Positions 1 through 11,234 of a DNA stretch of 64,000 bases are shown piece by piece. Below the pieces are notes generated by a model. That model was not told the origin of the DNA, made no database searches, and saw only the letters and a program-made list of their open reading frames with translations. The stretch's first letter is position 1. The number at the start of each line of letters is the position of its first letter. The DNA lies in contig JAJSPD010000007.1 in NCBI GenBank assembly GCA_021307315.1, positions 1,054,001 through 1,118,000 of the forward strand. The letters run 5' to 3'. The DNA is from Bisporella sp. PMI_857 (Eukaryota; Ascomycota; Leotiomycetes; Helotiales; Helotiaceae). Made by a program: the position numbers and the translations under genes.

Positions 1-2644
1 ATCTGATTGATACATTTCTGATATGCCTGAATGTAAAATATTCCGATAATAGAACTGAACCCAATTGATATCTTTCCTGATCCTAATAATTCCTCTCTTG
101 GTCTTCACAAGTGTCGATAGAATGCGCCAATTAATAATAAGACTGCGGCCCAGAATATCGATGATAACCCCAGTACGATGGACATTACTTTCGTGAACAA
201 AACCGAGGCCATGAGGGTCCGTATCCAGGAAGAATATAGAATGCTACGAACAGCGCTGTATCTCCCAATCTTCCTATGTTGATGTCGCGGCCATAATCCC
301 AACTGTCCAGCCAAACTCCCCTCTCTCGTCATCTTCTATTGCTATACGTCGAGTGACGACGCCTAGACCAGGAGCGCATGACATCAATCCTAAACATCCG
401 CACTCTATCGCAGATATATTCGACTCCACCACTCATCATCCACATCAACTCAACAAGTTATAACGATCCGCGGTTACTAGACTCGCGTGCACTACTATAC
501 AACTAGACACAAGGTTAAAAGGTTCTGAAATCAGCGGAGAATTTGGACGTACAAAAAACGGTTATTTAGTTTACATATACTTTGTTGTCCACCTCAGCAG
601 TCATAGCAGCCAGTGAAACATTTGTCAGGGTTCCAATTTTCCCTTCCTGCAGGTTTTTTTTGGGGGGGGGGGGGGGACGGTATAGTCATAAGAGCCTCCA
701 ATCTCACAGACGATGCAACGGTTGGTGATGCACCATAACTACGGGAGTTCCTCCAGTTTGGGGATGGAAATAGAAGAGGAAAGCGGCTGTTGAGCATAGG
801 CTCAGAATGTTGATTGATTATTTCATGCACGGTTCCAGCCTCCAATACGGCGGATATACTGGAGAATGCAGGTTGGTCAAATCACTAAAGTAGGCTGGAC
901 ACGTCCAAGGTTACCGTACTTTACCATACCTCAGCATGGCCAATGATCTGCCTCCTGCGCGTGGTCTGGTTTCTATCTACGCATATATACATACGTATCC
1001 GTTGAACGTAAGTGCTCTGTTTGTGACGTTTGGTATATCGTTCTGACTCGGCGACCTGCTGTTCACCTGTGTGTGCGGCCACTAGGGAAAACCTTCCAAC
1101 AACCTTATACTCTGGTAAATCCACCCCGCAGGACCCTGACTCCCCAAAATTGTGTGATTGTGTATACCTGGTGTGGCTCAAGTGCCTTCTGTATGCTATG
1201 TAAATTGATGATGTCGTTTTAATGAGGGTTGAAGAATCGGCTAGGTAGGACTGCAGTTACAGGAAGTGGTGATGCTCTCCCAAGTCCACACAGAATTGTG
1301 TGGTTGTTGTGTAGTACTGTGTATAATGTTACCGCATCTGAGATCTGGGTGGTCCAATTAAGGCTGTGTTGAGGTAGGAAAACCTTTGAGTTGCTGCCGG
1401 CTTGCAAGAATGCTTCACCTTCCTCCAATGCTAATCACCGCCAGTAATCGCTCCCAGCACAATCCCATCTGCCACTATGACCGGAGCCCCGCGTGAACTA
1501 TCGAGCCCTAAGGATAATTCGATGCCGAGTCGCAATCGCTTTCGAGGTGCTGTTGCAACTCGCATATCCACCATTCTACTGGCCACTCTGTTATCTCGAG
1601 CATGATGGGTTGGCAGCCGCAGGATTCCAACCTACCAGTACAAGTTATTTTCCTCGACTCTGGCCGTGAGAAGAGTATGCACAGCAGGCGCCACTAGAGA
1701 GGTAGTGCCAGCTCAGAGTGTGTGAAGCATTTCAATTTCCTAGGAAACCGAAATGCACAGCCAAGGGAACGGCGGGCAAACTAGCGCAACAATAGACCTC
1801 GGTAATACTACAGTAATGGGGAAGGAGTGGTGTTCTCGCTTATGATTGGTTCAATGCATCAGGTCACTGTTCCAGAACAGCTTTCCAGAAACGCACTTTA
1901 TAACTACTTGTTCTCAAATATGAAGACATCAATCCAAAAATCCGGATCTGGAATTTACGATTTGAGATGTACTGTTTTGGGTCTTCGAGATACCAACATT
2001 CTATTTTTAGATAGCCACAACGCATTTTGCACAACGTTTACGATTTGATTGGAGCTGACCATTGCGAAAGCAGGGATGACTCCAGCGACCTATTATTAGC
2101 AAACAATGATTCCCAAAATCTGAGAACAGCACTTTTCAATTTACGAAGTATCAATTTTGCTAACTCAAGTTTGACAAGCTAGAATTTAGCATGGATTATT
2201 TTGTTGTAGTGCTTGACTTTTGTAACCAGGCTGATGGATCTGTCAGCCGAGCCGACAGTACTGCCATGAGGCCTCAGGCCACGATACAGAGGGAGGAGAT
2301 GCTATGATTGGTAGTGGTCAGCTTCAAAGATTTCGAGAAAGCTACGGGATTGACGATCGCCGATCACCGCCCTTCCCGATCTGAGGCTGTGGCACCGCGG
2401 ACTGAGGAGAATTGGGCAAGCATGTTTGGGGCTTGGGTGAAAGTATCCCGTGAAGGTATTACGTCAGAAACAAGCAATCAAACTGTGATTTTTAGAACGT
2501 AAAACAAGCTTGATTCTCTAAGTGGCTAACTTAGCTATGTTCTACTTATATAATCACGAGGTATGGAATCAGGTGACATCATGTGATATAATGTGATCGA
2601 AGGCTTCCCAAATGCCTGAACAATCGCTGTAGCCCAAATATGCG
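1..2644. other. gene-poor stretch
   Basis: I see no convincing gene here. There is a T8 run followed by G15 at 654-676, a likely unstable homopolymer. Minus-strand 1434-1637 is open and has coding-like composition (ends ...SSRGAPVIVADG...ITGGD then stop, preceded by a possible TAG acceptor), but I cannot assign it. Because the captain-type recombinase at 2645-4990 points leftwards, this would be the start of cargo if a Starship is present; no cargo gene is evident in this part. Confidence 0.5.
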
Positions 2645-4990
2645 TCAGGCGCAAACCTTTGAGCGCTTCCGTCGGTCTGATCCCAGTTGCGTCTCACCAT
2701 TGGGGATGGACCTCTTCTTGATATTCTGAGGGATATAGTGAATTTCGTTACGGGTCAGATGGTCTTTCGCAGGTTTCTTGGGATGCCTTTTGGCCTTCTT
2801 TTTTGAACCTTCCCCAACCCTGAGCTCGTTAAGGGTGGTCTTTTCAGCTTTTTTCTGAGCTTTCTCCAGCTTCTTAAGAGCTTTTGCATGACGGCGAGCT
2901 TGCTTTTCCAGTTTCTTCTGGGCTCTTTCAATTTTTTCCTTATCCTGAGCTCGCTGTTCTCGACCTCGACCTTCCAGATCTCGCTCGAGGTCATCTACTT
3001 CTTCATTTTGAAGGTGGAGATGTTGAGGTTCCTCATTCTTCTTCGCAGCCGAAACCGAGTTTTCTGAATTAATATGATCTAAAATCATTTCCAGGGCGAA
3101 CAACGGGCTACTTCGGTGGCCCTGGTTAGGATACAAAGCTCTAGTGAGACCCTCTCTGACAATGTTATTATTGGCCACCGGCGGATATTTTTTGTACATC
3201 GTGTCTGGGTCCAGCATTATGTCCTTCATGAATTTTCGGCCTAGCCGCCCTCTTATTAAGTCCCTACGGCGCCTCAAACATACAGTCCTCCCTCGTATTG
3301 CGGCTCGTATAGTTGTTATATTTATCTCAGAGGCTGCGCTACGCGGCTCTGACGCTTCCAGCATAAGGAGCTGGAGTTGTAACTGTTTCTTAGACTCTAG
3401 CAAGTACTGGACATCTGCATCCTTATTCACGTGTTCCTCTTTTTCCTCTTTAGGGAGCCGTGGTAAGTTTGGATTGTAGTGCGCGCGCATGTTCAACACT
3501 TCTTTTCTTTCCGCACGAGGAGCTTCTTTTCGAAACAGATTCCCAGTATCGACTGTCAATAGCGTACTTTGGTAGTTCTCTCGAAAAACGCGATCCTTTT
3601 CTCCGGTATGGCCCATAATCGTCTTTCTCCAAGCATCGCTAACATCGCCTGAGCCGTTAGTAATAAACTACATGTTAAATTAAAAAAAAAACCGAAACAC
3701 TTACGGCTGTCATTCATTGCATTGGCGAGCGTTCGTCGAATAGTATAAAACGTCCAACGCTGTGGATACCCGGCTGCCTCGACAATCCGCTTAAATTCTG
3801 TAATAATTGGTCCTGTATTCCACGGCAAGATAGGAGACAGTTTGCGTTTTCCAGCTCCTCCCATCCTGCGACAAATTGGAATTTGTAACATTTCAGGCTT
3901 GAATCGAATACGGCGATCTATTGGATCTGGATTTTGCTTGTGAAACAAATCTGCCGGTGACTTTATGCTCTTATCGTAGAAAACATTATCTTGAAGTGCC
4001 AATGCTAAGAACCACAGAATAATGCAATGCGCATAGCCAGGTCGTTGCAAAAACCGGATATCCAGGCGCCTACCACGTCAGTCAAATCAATATCAGGACG
4101 CAGATAAGACGGTATTGTTACCTTTTCGTATCCCTTTCGTTCTTGCGGTTGTGAAACCTAATAGTCATTTCAAATCTGGCAAGCTGACCTGGACTTGTTG
4201 TAGGCTTCATGACAAGGTCCACATCCTGGGGTTGCATGAGGGAAATTTTCTGATTACAAAAGAGGGAAAGCACTCACTTCGTATAACAAAGCAATTTCTT
4301 CATTCCGATAGCAGTCCGAACGGGCAACTGCGCCGATGCGCTCTCCATCATCACTTATAATAAGTAAAGTAACCATGGCCTGCGCTAAAAATCTCGGGTT
4401 TCTATATTTGTGCGTATCTTTGGCGATCATATAGTATATGATGTTTTGGACATCCTCCCAATCGCAATACTCTTTGTCGAACTCAAGGTCTTGGAGCCGT
4501 AAACCCTCATGCTTTGACAATGTTGTCGTAATAAACTATACACAATATCAGCTTGGATAGAAAACAACATAATAGCAAAGTTCTGACCTTTTGACAGTCC
4601 GCCAAATCCTGTTTTGGTATCTGATAATTGTTGCTCCGATTCCATTGGTAAAAGAATCTTTCCATATTCTTAGAAAGCGTTTTTACGTCGGCATGCTCAG
4701 CTAATCTGCCACGGCTACGAGCCGCACTGAAGAATGCAAATTTCTTCAATCCATCTATATCAGGTAGTTGGCTGGAATTCTTCACATCGATAAGAAATCT
4801 AAACAGTTATGTCAGAATGTCAATCACTACAGATTACAAAACTTAAGTTTGCAACATACTCTTCCCAAAGCTTTTCTTGAGCAATATACTGGGTTTTAGA
4901 TGGAGTTCGCATATTGTCCAAATATGAAGGCGGCGTTTCGTCGTTCTGATGTTTATCGATCCAGTCATATTTGCTCACGTGATTGGTCAT
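2645..4990 (-). CDS. DUF3435 tyrosine recombinase (Starship captain-like)
   Basis: Reconstructed from six exons (4990-4860, 4798-4588, 4535-4278, 4225-4122, 4069-3705, 3648-2645) giving 690 residues with one continuous frame. Tyrosine-recombinase signatures appear in order: box I ERIGAV (Arg180) followed by LLYEDVDLV, box II YTIRRTLANAMN (Arg346/347), then MGHTG (His370) and FRENYQS (candidate nucleophile Tyr382). The N-terminal ~110 residues look like the usual SAM-like core-binding part. The C-terminal third (about 570-690) is a Lys/Glu-rich coiled coil followed by a basic tail. DUF3435 proteins of this type mobilise Starship elements, where the captain is the first gene at the 5' end and reads into the element. 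No stop or frameshift is seen, so it looks functional. The start (MTNHV...) was chosen as the first Met in the domain-containing frame; an upstream Met in the same frame at 5074 is possible. Confidence 0.85.
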
Positions 4991-5516
4991 GCTGAAGCCG
5001 AAAGGAGGAAAAGTGAATGCGAAGCTCAAAGAGTTGAAAAGGAAAAAGAAAGCACCTACAAGGCGAGGGGTCACCCGTAAATAAACTTACTCTTGCCGCT
5101 GCGAGTGCAGCATGCCAGGGGTTGGACTTTTTTTTTTTCAGCTGCCAAAGTTTTTGGGGTTTCAAATTTCCGTATTCGAAGCTCCCCGTAAACCAAAAAT
5201 GAAAAACGAAGTTGCGTATCTAAAAAACGGCTAGGCGGTGAGCGAAAGTACGGCAATACAACACCCTAGAAAAAAAAAAATATTTTCATTTTTTTGGACT
5301 GAGAATGCGAGAACCGATTGTTGTAAAAGGCAAACCAAAACTTTAACTTCTAAAGGAAATATCAGGCAGCGATCTAAGTTTTTAAACACAAATCGCGGAA
5401 CCAGGAAAGCCGTAATCTAAATCGCCGGGACCAAATTACAAGAAGGCCACCATTGAAGATGGGGGGTATTTAACATGGTTGGCGCAAAATCGACATAAAT
5501 TAGCACCTACCGGCGC
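4991..5516. other. leader region upstream of the recombinase
   Basis: No gene seen. There is an A/T-run-rich stretch (A10 near 5270, T10 near 5130). If the recombinase heads a Starship, the element's 5' boundary should fall here, between the gene start and the tRNA-like gene. I could not identify a direct repeat without the other end. Confidence 0.4.
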
Positions 5517-5599
5517 GCTTCTGTGGTCCAATGGTTAGGATTCCACCCTTCCATATACAAAGTTAGGTGGAGGTTCGTGTTCGATTCACGGCGGTTGCA
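5517..5599 (+). tRNA. tRNA-Gly (UCC)-like with 11-nt intron
   Basis: The cloverleaf folds as follows: acceptor GCTTCTG (5517-5523), D arm GTC/GAT with GG in the loop, a perfect 5-bp anticodon stem CCACC/GGTGG, T arm TCGTG/CACGG with loop TTCGATT, and discriminator A. Loop CTTCCA gives anticodon TCC at 5550-5552, and 11 nt (5554-5564) sit at the canonical 37/38 intron position. Box A (TGGTCCAATGG) and box B (GTTCGATTC) are present. The acceptor stem has two T-T mismatches (positions 3-70 and 4-69), so it may be decaying or altered. Glu-like ancestry with a changed anticodon is the alternative reading. Confidence 0.6.
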
Positions 5600-5604
5600 A
5601 AAGC

Positions 5605-5613
5605 TTTTTTTTT
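5605..5613 (+). terminator. RNA polymerase III T-run
   Basis: Nine consecutive T follow the tRNA-like gene by 5 nt, the expected place and form of a pol III terminator. Confidence 0.6.
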
Positions 5614-6155
5614 AACTTTTGCGGTATGATTAAGTGCTTCTTTTTCTATTGTTTGCATGCAACCTCTTTTTCTTTTGCAGTACCATTCGGAACCGAGGCG
5701 TGGGTCCTTCCACTCTTGGCAGCGACAAGAATACTGCACAGGGTAAGCTTGTTGTACTTTTACTTTAGTGTCTGTAGAAACAAAAGACTGGGTGTCAATG
5801 ATCAAATTTGACCTAGCGCCTTAAACAGCATACTACAGCATTTCATCTTGCGCGGCAATGACCTAAGTCATGTGTATGATCATCAGAGCAACATAGGCTG
5901 TTTAAAGTCAAAATTCCCCTACAATCCACCAATCATCTCAATGTATAAGCCATAATTCGTTTCACATAAAGATATGCTCTTCTGCCGATTGATGGTAAAA
6001 CTTTGCAATAATATAAATGTTTTGCTAATGTTGTATTCAAAGTGTCAAATGATATACATAACCTCAAGATGCGTTAGTCAAAATCTCACTTGGTCTTCGA
6101 AGAATATCTGGTCCATTTCTTCTCGTCTCCTTGATATTCAACTGTAGCTTTCAGC
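5614..6155. other. intergenic, nothing recognised
   Basis: No gene or repeat identified. It holds the promoter region of the LPMO gene at 6156. Confidence 0.4.
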
Positions 6156-6948
6156 ATGTATGAACTCAAAGTATCTCTCATACTCTCCCTGCTGGGTAGT
6201 GTTCAAGCCCACCAGAATTTCCATCAGTTCTGGGTGAACGACGTCTCCCCAGGCTACCAAGTCTGCATCCGTATGCCTCCCTCCAACAACCCAGTCGTAC
6301 GTGTGCACTCTACTTCCTTTCGTTTGTAAATACTAAGACCTGCAGACCAACGTCCAGTCTAACGACATAACATGCAACGTGAATGGAAATACAACTCCCA
6401 GAACCGAGGCAGTCTGCACCGCCAAAGCAGGCGACAAGATTAAAGTGCAATGGGATTCCTCCACTCACCCAGGACCCATTACGCATTGGTTATACGGACC
6501 CATTACTGATGCTACGAAGGCGGCAGGCGTTGGGACCTGGACCAAGATCGATGAGCTGAGCTATAAGAATGGAAGCTGGGCGAATGAGATTATGGAAAAA
6601 GTATCTATGACCTACGAGTTCAAGCTACCGGCGAAGTTAGCTAGTGGTGATTATCTTGTACGTCCAAATCCGCTCTGCTTGAACTTGAAGCTGCATGCGC
6701 TAATAAGATGGTAGCTGAGGAGCGAGATGGAAGCTCTGCATTCCTCACAGACACTAGACGGGACACAGTTCTATATTGGCTGCGCACAGCTGAGAATCAC
6801 GGGCCCGGGTGGGAAATGCAGTCCTAGTGTCACTCTTCCTGGTGCATATAAGAATACCGATACCAACATCTACATTCCTAACTTCTATTATGGATTCAAT
6901 GTGGCTACGTTTACTGCACCAGGCGGGCCAGTGGCGACATGTACATAG
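6156..6948 (+). CDS. AA9 lytic polysaccharide monooxygenase
   Basis: Three exons (6156-6296, 6346-6657, 6715-6948) encode 228 residues. Introns of 49 and 57 nt have clear signals (CTAATAAG branch in the second). The signal peptide ends ...SVQA, leaving His19 as the first mature residue (HQNFHQFW), the hallmark of the copper histidine brace. The second brace His is His88 in STHPGP; axial Tyr171 and the conserved Gln169 are in TQFYIGCAQL. GDYLLR and LPGAYK are further family motifs. The enzyme is secreted and cleaves cellulose or related glucans oxidatively. There is no CBM1 or linker, so it is a single-domain member. All active-site residues are present. Confidence 0.95.
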
Positions 6949-7161
6949 GAGAGGTAGAATGGGGCGGACTTTCCACAACGTCGCTGTAGTAGTGCTTCAA
7001 GTATCGCAAATTAAGATGAATTGTCTCTTGGCGCAAGCCCAATAAAGGTTTCAAAGAAGGTGGGAAATCATTCTAAGCTTGTAAAGACCATACTCCCATC
7101 CTGATCTATCGGACCGACAAGCTTCTTACTACAAATTCGAAATACTCCTTAAACTGTTCAA

Positions 7162-7967
7162 TCAATGCAAAAATTCATTAAACCAACCAACAGCAGCATT
7201 CTTAGCCCTCTCTAAGCCACTCTTCTGCTTCTCATCCTTCTGATCTCCTTTTACCGCAAACCCATGCGCCAACCCAGGATAGAAATCATACCTATACTCT
7301 ATCCCTAACGTCGGTATCACCCTATTAGCATGTGACTTTAGCTCCTCCGTCAACGCCGGATCAAATTCAGGCGCCACGATCTGCGTCGGCACCCCAAGCG
7401 CATCAATCTCCTCCTTCGTAAGCAACGATGGATGAGCGATCGTAATGCAATCCACGAGATTCTGCCCCCTAGCGCCGAGCTGCAAAACGCCCCAGCCCCC
7501 CCAGCAGTAACCAATGGCGCCGACCTTCTGGTACTGAGAGCGGAGGGCTTTGGCGCAGGCGAAGATTTCCGGACTGCGGATGGCTTTGCTGTTCCGCTCC
7601 AGATATCCAGGGAGATCCATCAGCTTGAGCTTTTCCGGATCCGCGAAGGCCTCTTCGATAGTCTCCTCAGGGATTATGTCGCCGCCGTAACTGTACATAT
7701 GTTAGTCGTCGTCTCGTGGTGCGAAGGGGGATCGAGGATGGTTGCCTACAAATCGGGAACGTAGCATGTGCAGTCAGCTTCTGCAGCGAAGTGATCCGCC
7801 AAGAGACGCAAGTTATTGAATTTCCATCCGAACAAATCATGGACTAGAAGGACAGCTACTGATTTGTTCGAGCCGGCAATGTATGCATTGTTTTGCCCAA
7901 GGGTGCCTTCATGACCGGTGGGTTTGCCGACCCACTGGAAGCCTGTTCTGCAGCATTCATGTACCAT
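7162..7967 (-). CDS. dienelactone hydrolase family protein
   Basis: Two exons (7967-7750, 7690-7162; 59-nt intron) give 248 residues. The join restores the family motif YVPDFYGGD. The alpha/beta-hydrolase catalytic triad is visible as Cys135 in GYCWGG, Asp183 in PEFDP and His215 in GLAHGFAV. The N-terminal part LLVHDLFGW carries the strand-turn typical of eukaryotic members. It is cytosolic by appearance (no signal peptide). Family members hydrolyse lactone or ester bonds; the real substrate is unknown. It converges with the LPMO gene (214 bp between stops). Confidence 0.9.
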
Positions 7968-8457
7968 ATTGATGACTACTCGTTGAAGATGAAGATATAT
8001 CTGCTAGATTTTATGGTAAAAGAGGATAAGATATAGCTACATACTTTGATCTTGTTAGGAGTCATAGACTCAAAGAAAGCGGCTAAACCTAACAAGGTGT
8101 CGGGCCTAATACTTAATAGATAATTAGGCTATCATCCAAACAAACAACCCGTGCAGCACAAAATTACACTTATTGTCCACAGTCTACCGCGTACATCGTG
8201 GTATGAGTATCCGCATTTCCATAGAGAACAGAGGAGGAGTGCATGTTTGTTGGCGTAGTGGAGATTTTCCTATAACACGCTCTTCGGCCTATATCATTCA
8301 TTTCGTCAGTTGCACACCCCGAATGCTACATCCTTACATTGTGGGGTTCATCCCCAGCAATTTTCACCGCTCTCGGGTTTTATCCGGCTTTATCGGCTTT
8401 AAATGGTCAAAGTCGAGTCCTTCCACCTTTTTTGTTGATTTGATTTCATTTACTGTA
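7968..8457. other. intergenic, nothing recognised
   Basis: No gene or RNA recognised between the hydrolase start and the MITE. Confidence 0.4.
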
Positions 8458-8782
8458 CAGTCATACCTAGATAATTCGGAGGCTTCGGTTCCAAGGCAAC
8501 CTTCCGGTATATAGAGGTTTCCGATATATAAAAAGTGCATTATGCACAATTATTCAGATTTACATAAAAACAGTATCACGTGTTTTACAAATTTAGTGCA
8601 TTACTAAGTTAGATTTATTAAAAGTATATATCGGAGCCTATTTAAATTCTTTGTACTTGCTTCGGATTCCGAAATAAAGAGGTTTCCGAGTTACCCAGCC
8701 AAAAATCGGCCGTTCCGCAGTTTCCCTTCCGGAATATAGAGGTTTCCGATATAGGGGCATCCGAATTATCCAGGTATGACTG
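8458..8782. mobile_element. pogo/Tc1-mariner-type MITE
   Basis: A 325-bp element with TA at both flanks (8456-8457 and 8783-8784). The terminal inverted repeats run ~28 bp with two mismatches; each begins CAGTCATACCT and continues into a GATAATTCGGA block. Subterminal copies of TTCCGnnnTAnAGAGGTTTCCG occur near 8505, 8665 and 8733. No transposase is encoded, so it is non-autonomous. CAGT termini and a TA target are known for the pogo/Tigger/Fot lineage; that assignment is from tip resemblance only. Confidence 0.85.
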
Positions 8783-9021
8783 TACTGTATGAAATTATAA
8801 ATCGAACTTGGATTAGAAATCAAACTTGAGGACGCATAAGCTATGACGTACGCTATTAAGATCTATTAGGATATGTAAGTCAGCTTGTCCATTACATTGT
8901 TCTAAGACAAGTCAGATCAAGTTAAGTCGGAACTATTTTATTCCTTTGTGTCACATCTTTTATGATATAAGGCCTAACTGTCTATTAACCGTCTTCCTTT
9001 AAGCTTACAGCACACCTCCCA

Positions 9022-10625
9022 CTATAAACGATATCTAAATCCTGGGGTATTAAAGTCGGTAACATCTTCATAATCCGAAGCGGTCAGTTCCCTCTTGCCT
9101 GGTGCTATCTGATCTTGCCCATCAATACCACCTTCGGTCCTGTCCCTTCTCTTGTTTATAAATGTGAGATATAAGCGTAGAGTCATCGACAAGACCATAA
9201 CAATTCCGTAGCAGCAGAGGATGGATTTGAATGCTGTCGGATAGCCGTGATTTTTCTCAGAGCTAATGAATGTCTGAGGACCAATAATATTACCAGCACA
9301 GTAGGTCACGAAGACGATGGCAGTGACAGTCATCTTCTTCGTGACTCCTTTGTAATTCGCAGAAACCAACCCAAGAAATAAAGGCATCGCCCCAGGTCCA
9401 GTCTGCAGACAATAGTAGGCGAACAGGCGAACACCTTTAACTTTGACAGAGAAGATCAGGGCGCTACCAACCACAGGTGGTATGACCACCGCAATGATCA
9501 AGAATGTAGTTATGTTTCGATATCGGCTAGCGAGCCATCCAGTACTTACGATGGTGCTAAATGCGATCACAGACGCAGGGAGCGTGACCAGGGTCGTTTC
9601 CAGGCTTGTGAAGCCAAAGCTCTTCAGTGCCAGATTTCCAAAACTACCAGTTCCCCCATTGGGAATCTATAGATTGTCAGACAAATCTTAAATCCTTGTA
9701 ATAGACATACCTGCGTAAGAATTGCTATCGTCGCGAAGAGCCAGGTCTTTGGATCAAGCAAACACTCCCATACTTGCTCTAGTTTCCACTGGCTATTAGT
9801 AGGATCAACACGACCAGTACCGCCAAGTACGACTCTATCCTCGGCATATTGCTTTTCTTCTTCATTTAAAAAACGAGCTCCGTTGATGCTATCGGGAAGA
9901 ATGAAAAGCATAATTGCACCCCACACACTTGTTGCAACCCCGAAGATCTAGTTCAAATCAACAACAAGGCATAGCATGTAGATATAGGGACATACGATGA
10001 ACATCCATTGCCAAGGGTGCAGGGGATGAGTGATTTGCCCAATACCATATGCCAGTAACGAAGAAAGGAAGCCACCGAAGCTATTCCCAGCGAACCAGAA
10101 ACCGGTCCGGCCCGGAATCTCGTCGCGCGTATACCATATACTCGTGATATAGACGCAAGCAGGTGAAATTGTTGCTTCCTACTTAATCTTAGGCCTTCGA
10201 TACCATTCCGAGGACGGGGAACATACCGCAACACCGAGCAGAAATCGAACGGTGACTAATCCCCCAAAACTGGTGCACGCCGCTGTGCACGCTACAACAG
10301 CGCCCCAGAAAATGGTGACAATAGAAAGATATTTGCCAATCGGCAACCTTTGGATCAAAATAGTAGTTGGGTATTCCCAAAAGAGGTATCCGAAATAGAA
10401 CATTGAGCTGACCCATGAATAGTCACGACCTTCGAGGTGATTGTCCTCGGTGAGGCCGAACACCGCAGCGGAGGAAAGGATCGTCTTGTCCATGAAGTTG
10501 AAGTTGTAGGTTACAAACATAACCATTAAGATTCTCAAGTCAATCTTGCGTATCACTCGTTTCGCCAGAGCCTGGGTATAAGGACTTGCGCCTTCCACCT
10601 CGTTAATTATTTCGTTACGCGCCAT
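9022..10625 (-). CDS. MFS permease, Dal5/anion-cation symporter family
   Basis: Four exons (10625-10227, 10178-9996, 9947-9711, 9666-9022) encode 487 residues in a continuous frame; introns are 44-51 nt. Features typical of the allantoate/nicotinate-type (Dal5, Tna1) family: an N-terminal KRVIRKIDLRI...NFMDK segment before TM1, the WVSSMFYFGYLFWEYPT loop, the RFLLGVAEATISPACVYI motif, the WYTRDEIPGRTGFWF block, and GPGAMPLFLGL in the second half. About 12 TM segments are expected at the plasma membrane. The substrate is a small organic anion such as allantoate, ureidosuccinate or a vitamin acid, not decided by sequence. The adjacent adenosine-deaminase-family gene (same strand, 609 bp apart) fits purine or nitrogen scavenging, but this is inference. 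Confidence 0.9.
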
Positions 10626-11234
10626 CTCTGTGGTAGCTTCTCAAGGCCCTGGAAGTCGTGAATGAATTTGTCAAATTTCTGAGGCTGCTTCCTGGTTTTG
10701 TATCCTGGGGTTACCCAGCAATTCTACACGGCTAAGCCTTCAATAATGGGGGAAAGATAAGCCCACTAACATAAGTTTGACTAGAAAGATTGCCGGCGGC
10801 TAAATTATGTTTCCAGCGATAAGGTTTCACGATGATCATCAGCTAGATCAAGAGACACACCGATACTATGGCGCCGCGAAGCTTTATCTGGCCTGTAACG
10901 CCGTTTCTTGATGCTCTTGGCGTTCCTGGTAAGGGAATTGTTGATTGGCGCCCGTGGCGTTCTGTCGTATAGAGATACCGAGAGTGGGTTCAGCATCAAC
11001 CTCAAAGGTGGGGGAAAGTCCGGGCATGTCCGCACCTATCGTCTTAGCGCCTTTAGCATTACTCAAGCTTTGCACGTAAAATAATCTAGGATAAATTCTG
11101 TGATAGAGTGATGAATTAGACAAGTTTTCAAGTGTGTTCACCGTGCTGGGTGGGTCGTAGAATTGAATCAGATGGGCGTTCTTCTACGCCTCACCCAAAC
11201 TATGATCAGTTTCCAAAGCATCGATACTTTGAAT
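10626..11234. other. intergenic, nothing firm
   Basis: Promoter region of the permease gene and 3' flank of the deaminase gene. Two overlapping minus-strand open frames of 76 and 85 codons are present (10805-11141) but show no recognisable motif. Confidence 0.4.

Noticed and set aside
105..332. 75-codon frame with a hydrophobic C-terminal segment
   Set aside because: One hydrophobic stretch is not enough evidence; no family resemblance.
3144..3479. 111-codon plus-strand frame with hydrophobic start
   Set aside because: Antisense to the last exon of the DUF3435 gene, which has clear domain support.
4250..4277. 28-nt intron in the DUF3435 gene
   Set aside because: Too short for a fungal intron; the acceptor at 4226 gives a 52-nt intron and restores LLYEDVDLV.
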